Below are positions 45,208-52,822 of a stretch of 64,000 bases of DNA, piece after piece; position 1 is the first letter of the stretch; every line of letters starts with the position of its first letter. The position numbers and the translations under genes were made by a program. The DNA is from CAZMOK01 sp964567785 (lineage in GTDB: Bacteria; Bacteroidota; Bacteroidia; Bacteroidales; JAGOPY01): contig CAZMOK010000012.1 in NCBI GenBank assembly GCA_964567785.1, positions 1-64,000 of the forward strand, in the 5' to 3' direction. The notes beneath the pieces are model-generated. The model saw only the letters and a program-made list of their open reading frames with translations. It was not told the origin of the DNA and did no database searches.

Positions 45208-45831
45208 GTGAAATATTACGTTGTTTGGAAAGGACACAGGCCGGGAATTTACGATAACTGGAAAGACTGCCAGGAACAGATCAGGAACTATCCGGGCGCT
45301 GTGTACAAGTCTTTTACGGAAAAGGGTGAGGCTGAAGAAGCATGGAAGGGCAGGGCTGCCGATTACGTGGGTAAAAAGAAGTCATTCAAAACTCTGACAA
45401 AAGAAGAAATAAAAGCGGCAGGGATGCCCGTTCAGGATAGCATAAGCGTGGATGCGGCATGCAGCGGCAACCCGGGTAAAATGGAATACAGGGGAGTTTT
45501 AACCGATACAGGTAAAGAGATTTTCCATGGGGGTGTTTATGAAGATGCTACGGTAAATATCGGGGAATTCCTTGCTATAGTGCATGCCCTGGCATTGGTT
45601 GGGAAAAAAGGCAGATCAGCCATCATTTATTCCGATTCCCGTACAGCCATAAAATGGGTAAAAGATAAAAAGGCAAATTCGAAACTTCTCCCAACAAAAA
45701 GAAATGCAAGGGTCTTCAACCTTGTTGAAAGGGCAGAAAACTGGCTCCGGGAAAACAGTTATTCTTCAGAAATAAGAAAGTGGAACACAGCCGTGTGGGG
45801 TGAGATACCTGCTGATTTCGGACGAAAATAA
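45208..45831 (+). CDS. rnhA: RNase HI with viroplasmin-type N-terminal domain
   Basis: A 207-residue protein joining an N-terminal Caulimovirus viroplasmin/RNase H-binding domain (YYVVWKGHRPGIYDNWKDC) to an RNase HI domain. The catalytic acids are visible in SVDAACSGNP (Asp), VNIGEFLAI (Glu), IYSDSRTA (Asp) and NTAVWGEIPADFG (Asp). It removes RNA from RNA-DNA hybrids. The start is a GTG at 45208, as upstream codons lie ahead of the predicted transcript start. It converges on the large membrane gene at 45837. Confidence 0.9.
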   Translation: MKYYVVWKGHRPGIYDNWKDCQEQIRNYPGAVYKSFTEKGEAEEAWKGRAADYVGKKKSFKTLTKEEIKAAGMPVQDSISVDAACSGNPGKMEYRGVLTDTGKEIFHGGVYEDATVNIGEFLAIVHALALVGKKGRSAIIYSDSRTAIKWVKDKKANSKLLPTKRNARVFNLVERAENWLRENSYSSEIRKWNTAVWGEIPADFGRK

Positions 45832-45836
45832 CAGGG

Positions 45837-47111
45837 CTATATACTGGCCGGTGATATGGATACGGAGATCTTTATAATAAAATGAAGCCCTATGCCGAGC
45901 ACAACCCTGTAAAAGACAACCAACAGCAACATCAGCATTATGTAAGAAGCGCTGATATTGTACTTTTTCTTCAGCTTCAGGAGATTCAGCTTTGGCTTCA
46001 CTTTGGTGTTGAAAAACGCCGGTACGATAAGGAACGCCATGGAAAAAAGCATGAGCGTTTCATAGGGATAATCGAAGTTATGAGGTGTCCTCACAAGCAG
46101 AAGGATCACTGTTCCCAAAATCCAAGGTATTAGCGCCTGGGTGAAAATAAACGAGGATTGATTTTCCCTCTTGATCCGGTGCTGAGAATTGGACGTTTCA
46201 AGGATGTGCTGTTTGGAGTAGTAACCGATCACTCCCAGCATGAACAGTGCTATGATGGCAAACATGAACTTAAAGGCGGTGTTCATATATAACCAGGCGG
46301 CTACGTAGCCAAATCCCTCATCAGTCACAATACCTGAAGCAAAAGCACCGAAGAAATGATTTATAGAGTGGAGCCCCCACCACAACAGGAAAAGCTTCTG
46401 GATACTGCTGAAGCGCTTTAGCTTGAATATCCTCCTGTGAATAAGCAGACCGACAAAAAGGCTCAGGAATGGAGGCACACCTGTAATCACAAGGATGTTG
46501 AACCGGGTCCAGAGGGGAGAGTAATCGTTGAATTCCAGGTCGTAGTAATAAAGTATGGAATCAAGCCCGTAAAGGGACGCCATGAGCATTTCTGCCAGCC
46601 AGTAAACCAGGTAGGTGATGATGAAGGTAAGTATGTAGATGGCCGTGGAATTGATAATGTAGACGAAGTTGTGATAGAAAACATTCCTCTTAGAAAAAAG
46701 AGCCGCTTTCTTCTTTTCCCCGAACTCATCCCTTCCTTTTGAAACAGTCAGGAGTTTTTGACGCAACGACCTTCCGGCTTCTCTTTTCTTGTAATCTTTT
46801 CGCTGCTTCTTCCTGATCTTTTTCCTGATCTTGTCTTTTTGACGGTCTTCTTTCTTGAGCTCCCTGAGTTTTTGGGTCATTTCGCTGGAGCCGGGGCGGG
46901 AACTATCTGCTTCAGGTGTTTTGGCGGGTTTATCAGAAAAACTGCTCCGCTCCTCTTTATATTTCTCGTAGGCATCGTAATTGATACCGGGATGGGCCCC
47001 ACTATGCCGTCTCGACGACCGTCGTTTCACCAGCCCGAGGTTCTCAAGGAAACGCCTGAAAGAGCTGGACTTTCTTCTTGAAGGTCGGCGACGGTGGTGG
47101 GAACTTGGCAT
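45837..47111 (-). CDS. Membrane protein with long basic N-terminal region
   Basis: A 424-residue protein I do not recognise. The first 130 residues are highly basic and low-complexity (runs such as RRRPSRRKSSSFRR and KIRKKIRKKQRKDYKKR) and should lie in the cytoplasm. The rest has about seven membrane segments. One contains HSINHFFGAF, a His-Asn-His arrangement that recalls zinc-metalloprotease or transport cores but lacks a full HExxH. It lies divergently next to the exosortase gene, with 82 bases between the starts. The function is unknown. Confidence 0.6.
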   Translation of the reverse strand: MPSSHHRRRPSRRKSSSFRRFLENLGLVKRRSSRRHSGAHPGINYDAYEKYKEERSSFSDKPAKTPEADSSRPGSSEMTQKLRELKKEDRQKDKIRKKIRKKQRKDYKKREAGRSLRQKLLTVSKGRDEFGEKKKAALFSKRNVFYHNFVYIINSTAIYILTFIITYLVYWLAEMLMASLYGLDSILYYYDLEFNDYSPLWTRFNILVITGVPPFLSLFVGLLIHRRIFKLKRFSSIQKLFLLWWGLHSINHFFGAFASGIVTDEGFGYVAAWLYMNTAFKFMFAIIALFMLGVIGYYSKQHILETSNSQHRIKRENQSSFIFTQALIPWILGTVILLLVRTPHNFDYPYETLMLFSMAFLIVPAFFNTKVKPKLNLLKLKKKYNISASYIMLMLLLVVFYRVVLGIGLHFIIKISVSISPASI

Positions 47112-47193
47112 TTTGTCTGATTTGCGGCCAAATATATTAAAATCTTTTTATTTTCGTGCCTCGTTCGGGCATATGCCCATTAAATGACTGGCC

Positions 47194-47802
47194 ATGTCTA
47201 TATTAAAGAAGATCAATCAGTTAATAAAGGTGTACAATCTTTATGCGCTTCGCGAAGTATTCCTTTTCATGGCCATCACCCTCATTATACACTATTCATA
47301 TCGATTCTGGGCTATTCAGCTCGATTATGTTCCCGTAACGGACCAGATCCTGGCTGCAAGGCAGTGGCTTGCCGACCAGATCTATTTCCAGAGCAAATGG
47401 ATCGTTGGGGATCTGATAGGTATCAGTATCAATGCAGACGACGCAAAGCGGACTATGTTCTTTGATAACAACGGGTTCATAGGGGTTAACATGAGCTGCT
47501 CCGGTTTCAAGCAGTTGCTGCAGGTAATCCTCTTATTTCTTGTTTATCCGGGCCCCTGGAAGCATAAGGCATGGTTCATACCGCTCGGGATAATCCTTAT
47601 CCACGGTGTTAACCTTTTCAGGATAGTGTCGCTGTCAGTAATTGTAGTGAACAGGCCTGAATATTTCGACCTTGCTCACGATTATATAATCAGGGCGCTC
47701 TTTTATGTCGTGATCTTCGCCCTCTGGGTGTTATGGGTGGAAAAATTCTATACCAGGCGAATGAAGCCCGTTAAGGTTGATGCCGAAAACACAGAAGACT
47801 AA
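47194..47802 (+). CDS. Exosortase/archaeosortase family protein
   Basis: A 202-residue polytopic membrane protein with about six segments. The three residues of the exosortase active site are in place: Cys102 in NMSCSGFKQ, Arg143 in NLFRIVSL and His162 in DLAHDYI. Exosortases cleave a C-terminal motif of exported proteins, in the manner of sortases, and pass them to a surface polymer. The gene stands alone, without the EPS synthesis cluster that goes with many exosortases. A likely substrate is the choice-of-anchor L protein at 9163-10119. The ATG at 47194 is the first good start. Confidence 0.85.
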   Translation: MSILKKINQLIKVYNLYALREVFLFMAITLIIHYSYRFWAIQLDYVPVTDQILAARQWLADQIYFQSKWIVGDLIGISINADDAKRTMFFDNNGFIGVNMSCSGFKQLLQVILLFLVYPGPWKHKAWFIPLGIILIHGVNLFRIVSLSVIVVNRPEYFDLAHDYIIRALFYVVIFALWVLWVEKFYTRRMKPVKVDAENTED

Positions 47803-47847
47803 TACTTCGGTATAATAATTAGGAAATCAGAAGATATTTCTCAAGTG

Positions 47848-48753
47848 CTATCTGAGCGTGAACGTTGAGTGGCCTATTTCCTCGCCATCGCAAAAGATAT
47901 CAACGTGGTAGAGTCCTTCCTGCAGTTCCTGTGATGAATATTGTTTCTGCCAGTAAACGCAAATGTCAACAGGCTGGTTCTGGTAGTCAACTGTTTTCAT
48001 TATTGAATATTGAAGCATTTCGCCATCGTATTCAAAAGTATATTCATCATCTCGTGTCTTAGTCAGGATCTCTTTGTCGGGACGGGCTATCCTGATGTAA
48101 ACAACCTTTTCTCCCGCAGAGGTGATCTCGTTTTCACTAAGGAGGAAGCACACCTTGACTTTTTCAACCCTTTTGGCTTTATCAGTAGGCACTTCCTTGT
48201 TGCCCCATGTGCGGAACCTTACAGGCATTGCCTCAATGTTGTAGGCCCTGAGCGCAGAAGCGATTTCTACCTGTTTGGTCAGCTCCTGCCTTACTTTTTC
48301 TATTTCGTCCTTCTCGACTTTCAGGGTTTCAATGTCTTTTTTCATAGCAATGTTCTCTTGTGTCAGCTCTTCATTGACCCTGTAAAGTGAATCCATCTGC
48401 CTGACATATCCCTGTGCAACGGTCTGAAGACTTGACAGCTTCTTTTTGACCTTGTAATACTCCCATTCGGTATTGAGCAGCCTTTTGATCTCTTTGGCGT
48501 TCTGCTGGATGATACTGTCCTTGACGTATAACGAATCAGACAGGTCGCCATAAGCAGCCTTAACCATCTCGTGCTCACTCATAAGTGAGTCAAGCTCAGT
48601 GGCCAGTTCTGTTCTTAATTGTTCCTTTTCATCAAGCAGGTTATCGAGGTGTGATTTGGTTGTCAAAAACCAAATGAACAACCCTACAATTGCAACGGCA
48701 AGAATAATGCTGATGATCAGCCAGATATTTGTTTTTTTTGCTTTCTCTTCCAT
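47848..48753 (-). CDS. Membrane-anchored coiled-coil protein
   Basis: A 301-residue protein of unknown function. One N-terminal membrane segment (residues 10-30) is followed by about 130 residues of coiled coil rich in Glu, Lys and Leu (for example ENIAMKKDIETLKVEKDEIEK) and a C-terminal beta-rich domain (VEKVKVCFLLSENEI, ICVYWQKQYSSQELQ). Similar proteins are widespread in Bacteroidota without an assigned role. The coiled coil should lie in the periplasm and could span towards the wall or outer membrane. It converges on the exosortase gene. Confidence 0.65.
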   Translation of the reverse strand: MEEKAKKTNIWLIISIILAVAIVGLFIWFLTTKSHLDNLLDEKEQLRTELATELDSLMSEHEMVKAAYGDLSDSLYVKDSIIQQNAKEIKRLLNTEWEYYKVKKKLSSLQTVAQGYVRQMDSLYRVNEELTQENIAMKKDIETLKVEKDEIEKVRQELTKQVEIASALRAYNIEAMPVRFRTWGNKEVPTDKAKRVEKVKVCFLLSENEITSAGEKVVYIRIARPDKEILTKTRDDEYTFEYDGEMLQYSIMKTVDYQNQPVDICVYWQKQYSSQELQEGLYHVDIFCDGEEIGHSTFTLR

Positions 48754-48913
48754 TCTGTTTTGATTTTTAACAAAATTATCTAAATATTAAGGTATTACCA
48801 AGTTTTTCGGTAATTACAGATAAAATGTTTCATTTTTCGAGATAATTAGCGCAAATTTCTTGCCAGTTTTTACACCGGACTGCCTCTTTCCGGCCGCCAT
48901 ATCTTAAAATTCT

Positions 48914-48921
48914 TATTTTTG
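48914..48921 (+). promoter_or_regulatory. -7 element of the C69 peptidase gene
   Basis: TATTTTTG fits TAnnTTTG. The start site would be near 48928. The in-frame ATG at 48929 would be leaderless, so the ATG at 48953, with a leader of about 25 bases, is preferred. Confidence 0.5.
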
Positions 48922-48952
48922 CGCTTCAATGAAAACGAAAAAACAATATTCT

Positions 48953-50686
48953 ATGAAAAAGAAATTATTCCTGACGCTTGCAGTGGTTTTCTCATTACAG
49001 TCTGTTTTTGCGTGCACAAACTTCCTTGTTACAAAAGGAGCCTCCAGGGACGGAAGCGTAATGATAAGCTACGCAGCGGACTCTCACGTACTCTATGGTG
49101 AATTATATCACTGGCCGGCTGCTAGTTACCCCGAAGGTACCATGCTCGACGTTTATGAGTGGGATACCGGTGAATATCTTGGCCAGATTGAACAGGCCAG
49201 GGAAACGTATAATGTTGTGGGACTCATGAACGAGCACCAGGTTTCCATTGGTGAAACAACTTACGGTGGAAGGCCTGAACTGGGAACCGGAAAGCAAACG
49301 GGAGCTGTAATTGATTACGGCAGCCTTATGTTCATTACGCTTCAGAGGTCGAAATCGGCCAGGGAAGCCATAAAGATCATGACCGGACTGGTTGAAAAAT
49401 ATGGTTACTACAGCTCAGGAGAGTCATTTTCAATTGCCGATGAGGACGAAGTGTGGATCCTGGAAATGATAGGCAAGGGCGATGGTAAAAAAGGTGCAGT
49501 CTGGGTTGCCCTCCAGGTGCCTGATGGATATGTTTGCGCCCATGCCAACCAGGCAAGGATAACAACTTTCCCTTTGGCCGACGGCGAAACTTCGATCACT
49601 TCTGAAAATATTGATGATATTTTCAATCCTGAAGTTACCTGCGTTTATGAAAAGGAAACAATCGATTTTGCCCGTGAAATGGGATGGTATGAAGGTAAAG
49701 ATGAAAACTTCAGCTTTTCCGACACCTATGCGCCTGTAAGCTTTGGCGGTGCAAGGTTTTGCGAGATCAGGGTGTGGTCATTCTTCAGGTCAATTAAAAG
49801 TGGCATGGATAAGCACTTCGGTTATGCTTCGGGCCGTGATATAAAGCACGACAAGAAATTTGCCGATGGAACAAAGAACCCGAACAAATATGCAACCAAC
49901 AGGATGCCACTATGGATCAAGCCGGATGAAAAGATAGATGTACATCAGGTAATGAACGGCATGCGTGACCACCTTGAAGGCACGGAGCTCGATATGCGGA
50001 TGGACATAGGTGCGGGGCCGTTCCAGAACCCTTACCGCTGGCGCCCCCTTACCTGGGAAGTTGACGGTGTTACTTATTGCAACGAGAGGGCCACTGCAAC
50101 TCAGCAAACAGGGTTCTCGTTCGTAGGGCAGATGAGGAACTGGCTGCCCGACCCGGTTGGTGGAGTTTTCTGGTTTGGTGTTGACGATGCCGCAAGCTGC
50201 GTTTACATGCCAATGTATTGCTCAATGACCGAAACCCCCGAGAAAATGGCAAAAGGCTATGGTTCACTGATGGAGTTTAAAGATGATGCCGCCTTCTGGG
50301 TATTCAACCAGGTATCGAATTTTGCCTACACACGTTACAACATCATCCATCCTGAAATAGAAAAAGTACAGCAGGAAATGGAGGAAGGCTTCATAGAACA
50401 GGTTACAGTAATGGATGAGCTTGCGACCGTGCTATATGAAAAATCACCTGAAATGGCAGCCGCTTTCCTCACCGATTACTCAACTGATCTGGGTAATGAA
50501 ACTGTGCTTCAATGGCGCGATTTCTACCACTACCTCTTTACGAAATATATGGACGGGAACGTAAAGGAGCCCAATCCCGGTAAACAGAACCCCAAACTTG
50601 AGCAGCCCGGCTACGGTGAAGACTGGTACAAGCGGATAGTGGATGACACCGGCGATCAGTTCAAGGTTATAGGTGATTCTCATTAG
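48953..50686 (+). CDS. Exported C69 family dipeptidase
   Basis: A 577-residue peptidase of the C69 (PepD-like) family of Ntn-hydrolases. The first 20 residues are a signal peptide ending in VFA, and the next residue is Cys21 (CTNFLVTKGASRDG), the N-terminal nucleophile of the family, exposed by signal cleavage. Conserved stretches include NEHQVSIGETTYGG and EDEVWILEMIGKG. The enzyme is expected to hydrolyse dipeptides in the periplasm or at the surface. A structured leader and terminator follow before the next gene. Confidence 0.88.
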   Translation: MKKKLFLTLAVVFSLQSVFACTNFLVTKGASRDGSVMISYAADSHVLYGELYHWPAASYPEGTMLDVYEWDTGEYLGQIEQARETYNVVGLMNEHQVSIGETTYGGRPELGTGKQTGAVIDYGSLMFITLQRSKSAREAIKIMTGLVEKYGYYSSGESFSIADEDEVWILEMIGKGDGKKGAVWVALQVPDGYVCAHANQARITTFPLADGETSITSENIDDIFNPEVTCVYEKETIDFAREMGWYEGKDENFSFSDTYAPVSFGGARFCEIRVWSFFRSIKSGMDKHFGYASGRDIKHDKKFADGTKNPNKYATNRMPLWIKPDEKIDVHQVMNGMRDHLEGTELDMRMDIGAGPFQNPYRWRPLTWEVDGVTYCNERATATQQTGFSFVGQMRNWLPDPVGGVFWFGVDDAASCVYMPMYCSMTETPEKMAKGYGSLMEFKDDAAFWVFNQVSNFAYTRYNIIHPEIEKVQQEMEEGFIEQVTVMDELATVLYEKSPEMAAAFLTDYSTDLGNETVLQWRDFYHYLFTKYMDGNVKEPNPGKQNPKLEQPGYGEDWYKRIVDDTGDQFKVIGDSH

Positions 50687-50719
50687 AAGTAAGAATAACG
50701 ATTTATGTGTAGCTATTTA

Positions 50720-50767
50720 AGAACTGGTGTTAATTAGGCTGAGAAAGCCTTTTACTGATAAAGTTCT
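50720..50767 (+). promoter_or_regulatory. Structured RNA leader before malY
   Basis: AGAACT (50720-50725) pairs with AGTTCT (50762-50767), enclosing the hairpin AGGCT-gagaa-AGCCT (50736-50750). Immediately downstream is a terminator and then the malY ATG. The layout suggests a cis-acting element that controls read-through, but no known riboswitch class fits. Confidence 0.45.
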
Positions 50768-50790
50768 GACAATACGAATGGAAGATTTTA

Positions 50791-50829
50791 GGGCGGGGTG
50801 CAATGACTTTCTCCCCGCTCTTTTTTTTA
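50791..50829 (+). terminator. Rho-independent terminator just before malY
   Basis: GGGCGGGG (50791-50798) pairs with CCCCGCTC (50813-50820) over eight pairs with one G-U, followed by nine T. It ends 11 bases before the malY ATG and 143 bases after the peptidase stop, so it may end the peptidase transcript or act as an attenuator for malY. Confidence 0.7.
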
Positions 50830-50840
50830 TTATACAGACT

Positions 50841-52007
50841 ATGACAGCAGATTTCGACAGGATAATCGATCGTAAAGGCACTTCCAGCGTAAAGTACGAC
50901 ATGAGGGGCGAGATTTTCGGTAACAGAGACGTCGTCCCTATGTGGGTGGCCGATATGGATTTTCCGGTGCCTGAAGCAGTATCGGAAGCACTGAAAGAAA
51001 GAGCATCACATCCAATTTACGGCTATTCAGTAGTCAGCGACAGTTATTTCGAAGCATTTATCGGATGGCAAAAACGACGACATGATTGGGAGATCAGCAA
51101 AGAGTCGGTGCTGTTCAGCCCGGGTATTGTCACCGGAGTAAACCTGCTGGTCAGGTCCCTCACCCGGCCGGGCGACAGGATCATCGTACAGCCGCCTGTG
51201 TACTTCCCGTTCTTCAGTGCAGTTGAGAAAAATGACCGTAAGCTGTTATACAATCAACTCATTGAAAAGGACGGCAACTATTCAATGGATTTTGATGACC
51301 TTGAGACGAAGCTTAAAAAGGGGGCAAAAATGCTGATCCTATGCAGTCCGCATAACCCGGTAGGCAGGTCCTGGACCCTCGATGAACTGCGAACAGCCGG
51401 TGAGCTCTGTGTTAAATATGGGGCTGTTATCATATCTGACGAAATCCACTGTGACCTGGTCTTCAAACCGCACAGGCATATTCCCATGGCAAAGATCTCC
51501 GGCGGTATTGAGCAGCAAACCGTCACCTGTCTTTCCACGAGCAAGACTTTCAACCTGGCGGGCCTTTTCACCTCCCAGATCATCATTCAAAATGAAGAAC
51601 ACCGTAAAGCTTACCAGGAAGAGATGGATAAAGTGCATTTAAGTCCGAACATCTTCGGGATGGTAGCCAGCGAAGCGGCTTACCGTTACGGTGATGCCTG
51701 GCTGGACGAGCTTCTGGACTATCTGTGGAACAATTATTTGCTGGTTAAGGATTTTCTTGGTGAACGTCTGCCACGCATCGGGCTCACAGTTCCTGAGGCC
51801 ACTTACCTGCTTTGGCTCGATTTCAGGGACTATGGACTCTCGGAAAAGGACCTGAACTCTCTATTGACGGAGAAAGCGGGTATAGGAATGAATATGGGCA
51901 GTATGTTCGGCCCGGGAGGTAAAGGTTTCCAGCGAATGAACATCGCCTGCCCGCGGCCGGTCGTTGAAAAGGCGCTGGAAAGTTTGGTAAAGGTTTTTGA
52001 ATTTTAG
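50841..52007 (+). CDS. MalY/PatB-type PLP aminotransferase (cystathionine beta-lyase-like)
   Basis: A 388-residue fold-type I PLP enzyme of the MalY/PatB branch, which often cleaves cystathionine to homocysteine. The family signature PMWVADMDFPVPEAV is near the N-terminus, followed by SPGIVTGVN, CSPHNPVGRSW, SDEIHCDL, and the PLP lysine K235 in STSKTFNLAG. The ATG at 50841 is chosen because it precedes MTADFDRIIDRKGT and the terminator ends just before. Its stop codon TAG overlaps the first base of palindrome element copy B, and a 14-base match to that element lies inside the gene at 50926-50939. Confidence 0.87.
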   Translation: MTADFDRIIDRKGTSSVKYDMRGEIFGNRDVVPMWVADMDFPVPEAVSEALKERASHPIYGYSVVSDSYFEAFIGWQKRRHDWEISKESVLFSPGIVTGVNLLVRSLTRPGDRIIVQPPVYFPFFSAVEKNDRKLLYNQLIEKDGNYSMDFDDLETKLKKGAKMLILCSPHNPVGRSWTLDELRTAGELCVKYGAVIISDEIHCDLVFKPHRHIPMAKISGGIEQQTVTCLSTSKTFNLAGLFTSQIIIQNEEHRKAYQEEMDKVHLSPNIFGMVASEAAYRYGDAWLDELLDYLWNNYLLVKDFLGERLPRIGLTVPEATYLLWLDFRDYGLSEKDLNSLLTEKAGIGMNMGSMFGPGGKGFQRMNIACPRPVVEKALESLVKVFEF

Positions 52008-52105
52008 AGACGACGTCTCATTTTTTGAGACGTCGTCTCAATAAAACACTTATAATTAAACAAATATAAATTCCTCAAAGTATAAAAAGCGAGAGACGTC
52101 GTCCC
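52007..52105. repeat. GAGACGACGTCTC palindrome element, copy B
   Basis: GAGACGACGTCTC at 52007-52019 and GAGACGTCGTCTC at 52027-52039 form a 14-base-pair hairpin with a T loop. After an AT-rich spacer of 53 bases, a third arm GAGACGTCGTCCC lies at 52093-52105. The first arm begins on the last base of the malY stop. The third overlaps the regulator's stop by one base. The layout matches copy A at 15417-15517. Confidence 0.88.
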
Positions 52106-52752
52106 TAAATTTCAACCAGCTTGTTCTTTATAGCATAAGAAAGCAAACCAATCGTACTCTTTGTATTCGTTTTTGCCAGCAGGTTGGATTTGTGCCCTAC
52201 AACAGTGCGCTCACTGATGAACAGCTTATCAGCGATTTCCTTGTTGCTAAGGCCGTCGCAGATGAGTGAAAGGACTTCCATTTCTCTTTTGGTGAATTGC
52301 TGCTCCATCTCCCCCGCCTTCTTTTCCTGTGATATCTTTTTTGAGAAGTATTCCCAGAGCTCGGGCGAATAATAAGTGTTTCCGGAGGCTATCGACTGAA
52401 GGGCCTGGTCAAGGATCTCCTTCGAAATGTTCTTGAGCAGGAAACCACTTGCCCCGGTATCGACCATCCGGTCTATATATTCTTCATCATTGAACATAGT
52501 GAGGGCAACAACCTTAAGGTCGGGATACTCTTCAAGGGCCTTTTCGGTTGCTTCAATTCCATTCATAATTGGCATTTCAATATCCATTAGAATAATGTCG
52601 GCTTCCTTGTCTTTTATCACCTCAAGGAATTCCTTTCCGTTGGACGCTTCGGCAACCACTTTTGCGTACTTGAGCTTGTTGATCACCATCTTCACTCCGC
52701 TGCGGAAGAATTCATGGTCGTCAACAATAATGATCCTCAATTTTTCAGCCAT
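52105..52752 (-). CDS. NarL-family response regulator
   Basis: A 215-residue DNA-binding regulator. The receiver domain has the acidic pair DDHEF, the phospho-acceptor Asp in DIILMDIEMPIMNG and the conserved Lys in GASGFLLKNISKE. The C-terminal LuxR-type helix-turn-helix is clear (LTKREMEVLSLICDGLSNKEIADKL, seen in parts, and SERTVVGHKSN). It follows the PAS kinase gene by 70 bases on the same strand, so the two form a standard NarX-NarL-like pair. It is the only DNA-binding regulator in the last 12 kb. Confidence 0.93.
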   Translation of the reverse strand: MAEKLRIIIVDDHEFFRSGVKMVINKLKYAKVVAEASNGKEFLEVIKDKEADIILMDIEMPIMNGIEATEKALEEYPDLKVVALTMFNDEEYIDRMVDTGASGFLLKNISKEILDQALQSIASGNTYYSPELWEYFSKKISQEKKAGEMEQQFTKREMEVLSLICDGLSNKEIADKLFISERTVVGHKSNLLAKTNTKSTIGLLSYAIKNKLVEI

Positions 52753-52822
52753 AGTGATATTCTCTGAATTGTATTTAACACCTGCAATAATATATTAATA
52801 ACCATTTACAGGTTTGATAGGT

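Noticed and set aside
50720..50790. TPP riboswitch before malY
   Set aside because: The GGCTGAGA and CTGAT stretches resemble the thi-box, but the ACCC and the CGTAGGGAA core are absent and the pairing found here is different. The gene is also not a thiamine gene.
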